A stretch of DNA of 64,000 nt from NCBI GenBank assembly GCA_030549495.1, contig JAUIRK010001002.1:310001-374000 (forward strand), in the 5' to 3' direction. Below are positions 52,401-61,114 of this stretch, one piece after another; position 1 is the first letter of the stretch, and each line of letters begins with the position of its first letter. Made by a program: the position numbers and the translations under genes. The notes beneath the pieces are model-generated. The model did no database searches, was not told the DNA's origin, and saw nothing but the letters and a program-made list of their open reading frames with translations. Origin of the DNA: Nectonema munidae (lineage: Eukaryota; Nematomorpha; Nectonematoida; Nectonematidae).

Positions 52401-53471
52401 TGAAGAAAATTGGACAACAAAAATAAAGTTTCTTATGAAAGATTTAAGGAAGTAATTGTTGAAAAAATGAAAGATGAAGAAGCGCACTTATATTCAAAAA
52501 TTAGTGTTGTTTAACAAGCATATGTTTATCGATCATCCTCAAAGGTATGCGCAAATTACAAGCACATAAAATATAGGCCTACATGTAATGAACATCTAGT
52601 CATGATGATTATATTACAGTATGCAAGCTATAGTAAATATAACAAGTTGAAAACAGGAAATAAGCACTGCTCTTTACAGATATCAATTAAATTTAATGCC
52701 AGTAAGATGCGAATCCACTCTATATAATAAAAGAACACACCATCTTTCATTAAAACAAGAGTAAGGTGTACCTGTGCAAATATGTGTCTACTGTAAAAAT
52801 ATGTCTCATTCATAAACAATTTAAAAGCAGAAATAAGAAAAGCGTTGATAAAAATAACTCTCAATTGATTGAAAGTATTACTCAGTTTCTCTTTTTTAAT
52901 AAATAAAAAGTTATATACGTTTTTATTATAAGTAAAAATAATTCAAGTTGTGAAAAAAATAAAAATTTATTTTATTGACATTATAATAAAAAGTTGACTT
53001 TTGTTGACCTATAAATTACTCAACAAAAGATCATTAGAGTTCGAAATAAAAGAAAAAATTGTTTATGAACAATAACTAAAGCTTACGAAAAAATTGACTT
53101 TATTGACTTTTACTTGCCTGGTTATTATTCAAAAATATTTTACTTATAATAATTTCTAATTTACTTTATATTGGCTAAAAAAAATTAGGATATTTATGGT
53201 TCCTTTTTTAAGATGAATTAATATAAATTTTATTCACAAAAATAAGAACTTTTTTTAAATAGTACTTTCAAAATTTACAATAATGTTCCTTATAAGAAAA
53301 ATAATAAATGTTAAATGTTTACTTTCCCATTTAATATGTTATGTTCGCCTCTTTAACTGTATTTTTCCTTTACAGATACAATTACTAGCTTTTAACGAAG
53401 ATTTGTACAGTAGTTTTCAAGAGGCTGAAAGTTCTTCATTGGGAATTCTGTCAATTTCAATTTTTATCAAA
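49412..53471 (+). CDS. Carbonic anhydrase-related protein, CA10/CA11 type, four internal exons
   Basis: Exons are 49,412-49,459, 49,517-49,653, 49,707-49,901 and 53,376-53,471, each with AG before and GT after, joining in frame (introns 57, 53 and 3474 nt). The product reads SFDATWRDWWTYNGIS, then EYWGVINEDWKMCSIGKYQS, PINIDPLYILFDPFLEKINV, later YRLLEMHFHISYKASVQGSE and FPGE joined to IQLLAFNEDLY, ending LGILSISIFIK. The W..CS.GK.QSPINI and QGSEH blocks place it in the alpha-CA fold; DP.YI.FDPFL and FPGEIQ are CA10/CA11-like. The HFH pair of the zinc site is kept, but the third ligand position (the His of ELHLVH in active enzymes) is Gln, as in other related proteins, so a non-catalytic, probably secreted or neuronal surface role is expected. 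The signal-peptide exon and the C-terminal exons (with a PPC block) are not visible. The open frames on each side of these exons are intron read-through. Confidence 0.88.
50944..53119 (-). mobile_element. hAT transposon in the third intron of the CA-related gene
   Basis: The ends CAGAGCAAGGAAAAATTGAC (left) and, read in reverse, AGGCAAGTAAAAGTCAATAA (right) are imperfect inverted repeats. The flanking 8-mers GGTTATTT (50,936-50,943) and GGTTATTA (53,120-53,127) agree at 7 of 8, as expected for a hAT insertion. The subterminal regions are rich in TTGACC/TTGACTTTA on both sides, a likely transposase-binding repeat. Length is 2176 bp. Confidence 0.85.
51089..52368 (-). pseudogene. hAT transposase with CGGBP1-like N-terminus, slightly damaged
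   Basis: A 212-codon frame (52,368-51,730) starts MPKTAKNNFQKISSFVFKYP and has DKSTLYCILCMTEVKY, a BED-like zinc finger of the CGGBP1 kind. It then has HPSIKSLFQSIGKVLPSERT and FLMIDETELSG (first catalytic Asp region). A shifted frame continues FALNDLISSVKALTIKNKRR and PPTPIVTRWASWLKSALYYC, and the C-terminal hAT dimerisation part reads QDCQATTSEVERSFSKLKKL. Two or three frame breaks separate these parts, so it is recently but clearly inactivated. The start ATG follows the TIR-proximal region directly. Confidence 0.9.
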
Positions 53472-53489
53472 GTAAACTTTTCGTGAGCT

Positions 53490-53720
53490 TTCAAATTGAT
53501 TTTCCTTTATTCTTAGCATGATTAGCAACACACGCTCTGCACAAAACAATATTTGCATATAGCATTGCTTCGGAAAACAAACTTGTTTCATCCCTGTTAA
53601 AAATATTATTAAGTTCATATTCTTTACAATTTGTATGCAACTTTTCAAACAATACTTAGATTTATTCCACTGTGTTCTCACTAGCTGTACGAAGAAGAAT
53701 ATTATTTTCAAAAAAGTTTA
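53490..53720 (-). pseudogene. Possible pogo/Tigger-type transposase fragment
   Basis: The minus strand reads EKLHTNCKEYELNNIFNRDE, then TSLFSEAML and, further on, NHAKNKGKSI. This resembles the DDE_1 block (YNFDETGLFWKMLP .. G.K.SK.R) of pogo/Tigger/CENP-B-like transposases, including the first catalytic Asp. Stops lie just upstream. It starts immediately after exon 4 of the CA-related gene, inside the next intron. Confidence 0.45.
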
Positions 53721-56700
53721 TAACCATCGATTAGAAGCTTGAAACGTGTTAATCTAATTAGCAAAACATGAGTTTGAATCAACACATCATTTACTAGAAA
53801 TAATCTTTAGAAGTTTTAAAAGTTAAACTTTTTAATTTCTTCATTTGATGTTTTCTGCCTTTCCGCTTACGATTAAAAGATGCGTTAGCTTCATATTCTT
53901 CCAAAATTTCACTTTTCTTTAAAAGATTATTAAAAGCATTACAACAATCAATATTGTAAGTATCTAAATGGTATGTTATTGAATTAAGTTTTCTACTTTA
54001 TTAATAATTTATATAATTAGATATGGAAATAAAGAATAAATAATTTACATTTTTATTTTTACGGCTTGTTAGCTTTGGCTTTTCAATGATTTATATTTAC
54101 AATTTAATCAATTTTCAATTAAATATATTTAAGAAGAATCTTCTCATTAATCTCTACTCTAAAAAAAGAGGCAAATAATCTTGGAAGGGGCAGTGACATC
54201 TTGGTAAAAGGTTAAATGGATGGATCGGATAAAAAAGTTTGAAACCCATTGTTCGATATCAAATAACATTTGATATAGAAATGTGAAAGCGAATTTACCC
54301 ATCGTGTACAACTTAAAATATGAAGGTTTACACAAATGCACCTTATTTAAAAGTGTATAAGTAACTTTTTTTGTCAGAATTTACTTTCAAAAAATTTGTG
54401 AATTCCTTATACATCGATAATATTGGCAATGCAGTATAACTAAAAATAGAAATTCAACTCGCAATCTTACGCATTGTATCCTGTTATTTAAATCTAATAT
54501 GATTTATATGCTTAATAAAAAATATTTTTGAAAAAACTTGCAAAGAAATTTATATTCTTCTTAGTGGTATAATTCCTTTCAAAACTTTTTATAAATTTAA
54601 CTTTCAAAAATGGACGGATTCCATATACACGAAAAGCCAAATCATATAGCTGATAGTCATTATCTCCTCTCGCAGGTGCATCTTACGATCTCAATATCTC
54701 TTGTGGTAACAATGAATAGTTTTTATTATGATGAATCGAGAATATTAGGTTTTCTTCATAAGCGAATTACTTTTATGATCAACACAGTTTATATTCTTAA
54801 AAGAGGAATGAAAATTATCATTCAAAAAAGCAATGTTTATCTGTGAAGGCAAATAGGCTAAAATATATTGAAAATTTATCAAATTTTTCTTTTTAAATTT
54901 TCTTTCTACACAGAAAAATTACACTAATACACAATACTAATTCATTATATGGTTTTACGATAGGCAGGATAACTAATGACATTAGTAAATTTTACTACCA
55001 AATAGTAAACCTAAAACTCTCCAATTTTCCAAAGCGGATTAACATTATCCCAAAACGACATAAATTCTGAATTTATTGTCTTCTGAGTAAAAAGTTTATA
55101 TTTACCGATTAAATTTGTAATATTTAATAAAATTCCCCATCGAATTAGAAAACATACATGACTAATCTTATTTTCATTTTTAACATTATACAGGATAACA
55201 ATGTTTACTTAAAAAATTATCTGCTTAACGTTCATTTGCCTTGTACGACATGTAGTTTCACAATAGCCCTGTTCTTGAACGGGTAGCTATACGGCTTATA
55301 ATATGAATAAATACGAGTGAAGAACCGTTATAACGCTTGCTTGGTATCCAAAGTACTCATTCTTGTATTATGTGATCCGCGTTATAGCTAACACATATGG
55401 CCGAATGTTTGCGTCTTTGTCGATGCAGACGCCTATACACGCTTAGCATATCTTACAGAGAAGGAAGGTCAATGTTCCTAGCCAGTGTCGAAATATAAAC
55501 TGAAATAAATACATTCTACTCTCTGAAATAAAAAATTGAAGAAGGAGAAAAGCTGCAGCTCAGAAACCAGCTCATTTGGATAACTTATACTGTGTTGACA
55601 TGATAGTCATGTTACGTGATCAAAACAATTGGTCTTTGTTTTACTTTCTTAAAAAAAATTTTTTTGTAAAGGAGCGTGTGGTGTTTTCATTGAGAAGACA
55701 CAATTGCGCTGCTTGTAGCGAACAAGGAGAAAAGTAGGATTGATGCGGTATCGAACCCAAAATTTTGAGTTATCGAAACCCAGTATCTAACCAACCTTAC
55801 TCACGTAAACGTGATAATATAGAGGGCTTTATATTTATGTCCATGACTCTGGTTACATGATAATAAAAATTACAATAATCTCCTAGAATTTTACAGAGAG
55901 CGGGACGATTTTTCTAGCTCTTGAGGACATAGATCCAATCGTTTAGTAGACTCTTTATATTGATGGCATTGTTGGGAGCGCATCCAGTGCTTAATAGAGA
56001 GATATTCCCAATAGAGAGAAGCAGTCACTCAAATACAAAAAAAATATTATCTTAATCATTCAAAAAATTTTTACAATTTAAAAACACAAAAAATAAAAAT
56101 TTAAGTGTTTATTTTGAATTGAGTATGTAATTAACGTATTTGCAACATTTTTATAATGTTCAATATTTTTATTTAAAAATATTTCAATAATGATATTAAT
56201 CTCTTTTAATGGAATTTACTCTTGAAAAAAATATTTTAAGGGCCATTGCTGTTGAAAGTGCTGTAGGCGGGCAGATAATTGTGGACTTGAGTTGAGGCAG
56301 GTCTATTTCTTTAGTGATCTTAAAGAGATTCTGTTTGATTAGCACAAGTAGATGAAATTTCACCAAAAACTTCTTGCTCTAAGTTTTCCTATAGAATTTC
56401 AACAGATGTTAGTTCTTTTAAAGAAAATACAATTCAATGACAAGCATTCAAAATATCGTTACTATTTGCCAAATTTGCAAATGTAATCTCATTTTTTGAA
56501 CAAAGTGCCTGGGTTAGAATGTGACGCAACAATCTGCGTTTGTAGTAGCCTTTGAAAGTTTAGAGGATGCCATCCTCAATTCACCATAATCGATCTATTT
56601 TACTCTGCTGGCTAAAAGTCCCTTTGGGAGTGTTAGGTTTCACTGAAACATCACGTTCTCAGTTGAACGGGCTTGGAACACGTCAATTTGGACTTTGTAT

Positions 56701-56769
56701 AATTAACAATTGAAGGCCGAATTATAGAGAGTAAAAACGTGATCAGATAAACTGGTTGCAATCCTGAAT
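53721..56769. other. Intergenic or intronic stretch without a supportable gene
   Basis: A 78-codon plus frame (54,610-54,846) is unrecognised. A GC-richer patch (55,260-55,830) contains a tRNA-like box (listed separately). On the minus strand at 56,230-56,520 there are scraps such as NEITFANLANSNDILNACH and GEISSTCANQTESL with stops between; these look like an old coding remnant that I cannot name. No further exon of the CA-related gene was found. Confidence 0.45.
55741..55810 (-). ncRNA. tRNA-like sequence, possible SINE head
   Basis: On the minus strand GGTTCGATACC (55,747-55,757) is a perfect B box of the RNA polymerase III type. An A-box-like GGTTAGATACTGG lies 32 nt upstream. Between them TGGGT and ACTCA can form an anticodon-like stem around a 7-nt loop. 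The acceptor stem does not pair, so it is not a working tRNA. A tRNA-derived SINE remnant is the best guess. Confidence 0.35.
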
Positions 56770-58645
56770 ACGGAACTGTGCGCTCAAATTTGTGGTTAAT
56801 TTCTAAATATTGTCTCCAATAACATTTGTTCAAATTTTACATAAAATATATGTGTCATGCTAAATCGGCCATACTGGTTTCATTTATGGACTCATTTTTT
56901 ACATTTAGGATTGGAAAATACCTATAAGTGTTCATCAAATTTGCGGTTTACTTCTTAAAAATTGTCTTCAAAAATATTCTCTCTAATTTTACATGAAATA
57001 TATGTTTTTATACCAAATCAACCATGCTAGTTTTACTTCTGAAATCAGTTTTTGCATTTAGAGGGGTTAAAATATCCCTAAGTGTCAATCAAATTTGCGG
57101 TTTACGTCTGAATCTCCACAAATATTCATTCTAATTTTATATGAAATGTAAGTTTTATACCAAATCAACCATGCTAATTACATTTCTGGACTCAGTTTTT
57201 GCTTTTAAGGTTTGAAAATATCTCCAAGCGTCAATAAAATGTGTTTAAGTTTGAAAACTGTTTTCAAATATATCTCAAATTTTATAGGAAATATATATTT
57301 ATACAAAATCAACCATGCTAGTTTCATTTATAGACTCAATTTTTGCATTTAGGATTCAAAAATACCTATAAGTATCAATCAAATTTTCGTTTAGTTCTAA
57401 AATTTGTTTCCAAAACTATTGATTCAAATTTTACTTGAAATATATGTATTTATACCAAATCGATTATGCTGATTTCATTTCTGGACTCAATTTTCGCATT
57501 TAGAGGTTTTACTCTCAGTGAATCAAATTTGCGGTTTAAGTCTGAAATCTATTTCCAAAAATATTCTCTCTAATTTTACATGATATATGTTTTAAAACGA
57601 AATCAACCATGCTAGTTTTATTTCTGAAATCAGTTTTTGCATTTAGATGTTTTAAAATGTCTGAAAGTGTAAATCAAATGTTCGATTTACGTCTAATGTC
57701 TAAATATTTTTGAAATTGAAATAAAATATCTGTTTTTATGCCAAATGGAAGATCCTGGTTTCATTTTTGGACTCAGGTTAGGCGTTTATGATTTTAAAAT
57801 ACCTGGAACCTTCAATCAGATTTAAAGTTTACTTCTAGATACTGTCTTAAAAAATATTTTCAAAAAAATAAAATATCTCTTTCAAATAAAATATCTGTTT
57901 TTATTGACTATGCTTATTTTATTTCTGTACTTCATTTTTGCTAATACGGTTAAAAAAATCTCAAAATGGCAATTAAATTAATAATGTATCCCTGAAAATC
58001 AGTTCTGTAAAATTTTTTCAAAAAATCGGTGTATATTAGTTATATAGTAAAAATATACTTTATTTTTGACTTATAATACTTTCTTCAATCATCTTAAGTA
58101 TGAAATATTAAAAAAAAACAAATCTATTATAAAATCTTCGGAAGATTAGTGTGAAAGAAGGAAGCAACCCGGAAAATAATTGAAAATAGAAGGTGTGATC
58201 AAAAGAAATAATTAAAAAAAAATGTATCTTGACTAAATGAAAGATCTGTCAAATGAACTAGTAAGTGGTATAATAATCTAATATTGGGTGCTTCAAAAAA
58301 CATTTTTATCGTGAAAAAAAGTTCCTCTTTTACAAATGAAAAATCTTTAAATCTATGGCTTATCATCTAGGATTACAATGAACATTTAGCTAAGATGATA
58401 GGAAATCTGAATATTTAGAATATGCCAGATTTATCAAAAATAGCACAGATGCCAATATGTGAGAATTTAGTCACTATCAAGATATTTTTAATTTAAATTG
58501 AATTTGTCCAACTTTTTTCTTTTGCGTGAAAGAGAGAATCTTTTAGATGAACAAGAAGAACAACTTTTTGTAATTGAAAAATTAACATCACGAATGATTC
58601 ATTAAAAAAATCTTTGAACTGAGATTGGTTGACCAATATTCAGCT
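56770..58645 (+). mobile_element. CACTA-family copy B, 5'-truncated and gene-less
   Basis: About eight ~150-bp units (CAAATTTGCGGTTTAC, ACCAAATCAACCATGCTAG, TTTCATTTCTGGACTCA) run from 56,770 to about 57,970. The ~575-bp unique block follows, then ACAACTTTTTGTAATTGAA and GATTGGTTGACCAATATTCA, which in copy A flank the far side of the gene. The gene is cleanly absent. The head is missing at the left, and the 3' block is lost after about 58,645. Confidence 0.8.
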
Positions 58646-58854
58646 CTGATAATCTAATATATAAAGATTGTAAGCGAATCATATATATATAACATTTTTT
58701 CCAATTTTTCGATTTTAACCTCAATTTTTTATATGATGAAAGGGGGTTTTGAAATTTTGATAATCTAATTTGCTAATTCCTTTCTTTATTTTATTTTAAA
58801 ATAAGTAAAGATCTCTTAGATTTTATATATTAAATTTTCATATCTTTTATCTTT
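58646..58854. other. AT-rich spacer
   Basis: Nothing seen. Confidence 0.5.
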
Positions 58855-59655
58855 GTGGGTACCAATGATCTTTCAGGGGAATAACAATGTACGGGCGTAC
58901 AAATGATCTTTACGGCGGGTACCAAATGATCTTTACGGCGGGTACCAAATGATCTTTTATGTGGGTACCAAATGATCTTTACGGCGAGTACCAAATGATC
59001 TTTTATGTGGGTACCAATGATCCTTACGGGGGTACCTATGATCTTTACAGCGGTACCTTATTTTGTTTCAAAATAATAATGTAAAGATCATAAATGATCA
59101 TTTGGCGGTACCAATGATCTTTACGGGTTCATTGAGGGTATCTATAATTCAGGTACCAAAGATTTTTTGAGTGTACCTAGAATTCCGGTACCAAGGATAT
59201 TTAATGGAACCTAGAATCACGGAGGTACCAATGATCTTTCACAGGACCTAGAATCACGGGGGGTACCAATGATCTTTAACAGGATCTAGAATCACGGGGT
59301 ACCAATGATCTTTAACAGGACCTAGAATCACAGTACCAATGATTTTTAACAGGACCTAGAATCATGGGGTACCTATGATCTTTTACAAGATCTAGAATCA
59401 CGGGGTATCAATGATCTTTAACAGGACCTAGAATCACGGGGTATCAATGATCTTTCACACCTCCTAGAATCATGCGGTACCAATGATCTGTCACACGTCC
59501 TAGAATCACAATACCAATGATCTTTATTTTTCTAAACTCTATTACCTAGAATCACGCGGTACCAATGATCTTTCACAGGACCTAGGATCACGCGGTACCA
59601 ATGATCTTTAACTGGACCTAGAATCACGCGGTACCAATGATCTTTCACAGGATTT
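58855..59655 (+). repeat. GGTACC minisatellite (23- and 36-bp units)
   Basis: The first third uses a 23-bp unit GGGTACCAAATGATCTTTAC plus GGC. From about 59,110 a 36-bp unit takes over: GGTACCAATGATCTTTCACA then GGACCTAGAATCACGC. The array ends at a C-rich run (59,659-59,676). In reverse complement the 36-bp unit matches the second half of the duplicated unit at 5632-5719. Confidence 0.93.
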
Positions 59656-59677
59656 TAGCCCCCCCCCCCCTCCCCCT

Positions 59678-60570
59678 CAACTAAAATTTCTCTTGTACCG
59701 AATTTGCTACATCTTGTGCTACCATACTTCGTGACATTTCCTAAAATTGATAGCTGCATCTTTTGATACCATTTTCATGGCAGTTGAATGATCTTTTCAT
59801 GCCTAAATATGTCAATCAAAATCAAAAGTTCTTTTTCAGCAAAATTCTGACAATATCTCTAGTTAAGCTTATAACTTTGGTTCTATATTATATACTCGTT
59901 TGAAAATTTATAAATATATACAGTTTTGAACACATAACACTTAATAGTTTACATTTTTTCAAAATCATGGTTACTTTTTGGGAAATGTCTATCAAAATTT
60001 CGATTCATGAGAAATATATCTAATAAAATATACCTTCAAATTTTACATGAAATATATTTTTTATATCAAATCGGGCATGATGATTTCATTTTTGCAATTA
60101 TTTTTTGAATATAGAAATTGAAAATACATATAAGTGTGTAACAAACCTGCGGTTTACTTCTAAAATCTGTCTCTGAAAACATTCATTCAAATTTTACATG
60201 GAATATACACATTATTATAACAAATCAACAATCGCAATTTCATTTATAAATTCTTTTTGCATTTAGAATTTGAAAATGCTAATCAATGTGAAACAAATTT
60301 GAGGTTTATTTTTAAAATCTCTCTCCGAGAATTAAAATTTTACATAAAATATACACGCTTTTATAACAAATTAACAATGCCAATTTAATTTATGGATTGT
60401 TTTTGCATTTAGAATTTGAAAATACTTATAAGTTTGAAACAAAGTTGCAGTTTATTTCTAAAATCTGTCTTCGAGAACACTCATTTAAATTTTACATGAA
60501 ATATAAACATTTTCATATCAAATCAACAATGCCAATTTCATTTATAGATTATTTTTGCCTTCTAACATTA
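59678..60570 (+). mobile_element. CACTA-family copy D, head plus four repeat units
   Basis: Starts CAACTAAAATTTCTCTTGTAC next to the C-run and shares the head with copies A and C (GATAGCTGCATCTTTTGATA, CATTTTCATGGCAGTTGAAT). It then enters about four ~150-bp subterminal units and stops near 60,570, with no unique block or 3' end. Confidence 0.75.
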
Positions 60571-61114
60571 AAGATTTAGCTAACCCAAACTCTAACTTTT
60601 AAGAACTTTATAATGTCAAACAGAACTACAAGATTGCATCTACTGCTAAACGTAAAATTGTCGACATAATGGGGCTAGAAGAATTGTGAGCATCGATAAA
60701 AATAATAATAATTGATAATGATATACTACAACTACATTGATTGAGACCGTAACTGTAAATTCAATACATAAGTAGATAATGATCATCAAAGCTAAGTGTT
60801 GACGGCCAGTTGGTTGATGCTCACGCACAGCCACTGGACGTCAGTTTGAACCTAGTTTGAACACCAAAGTGGAACTGATGAGGATTCAATAGCCGAAACC
60901 GCTTTTTCACACAGTGTACGCTTAGTGATGATAAACCTCGTTAATGTAGACATTTTCATCTTGGAGTCGAGCGAGTAATCTATTTATTATTAAAAAATTT
61001 GGCCCTACTGAAATTCCAAACAAGGATTGTAGTCAACACTATATAAGCTTTTTATTTTGGCAATATGTAATACGTGCTTTTAACCCTATTAGTTCTTTAG
61101 CCTATTAATACCTT
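60571..61114. other. Non-coding spacer, GC-richer than neighbours, with a hammerhead-like motif
   Basis: It includes a 9-bp inverted pair GTGAGCATC/GATGCTCAC (about 60,688 and 60,814), a tandem GTTTGAACCTAGTTTGAAC, and the motif described at 60,875. No protein coding. Confidence 0.5.
60875..60899 (+). other. Hammerhead-ribozyme-like core motif, probably decayed
   Basis: CTGATGAG (60,875-60,882) and CGAAAC (60,894-60,899) are the two conserved strands of a hammerhead catalytic core at normal spacing. The intervening GGATTCAATAGCC would make stem II with one A/G mismatch. GTGGAA upstream could pair with TTTTCAC downstream as stem I. No proper stem III with a cleavage triplet is evident. Such motifs occur in Penelope-like elements and retrozymes, but no other part of one is seen here. 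Confidence 0.3.

Noticed and set aside
55250-55520. A solo LTR ending near the AATAAATACATTC sequence
   Set aside because: No defined ends, no flanking duplication and no partner copy in the window.
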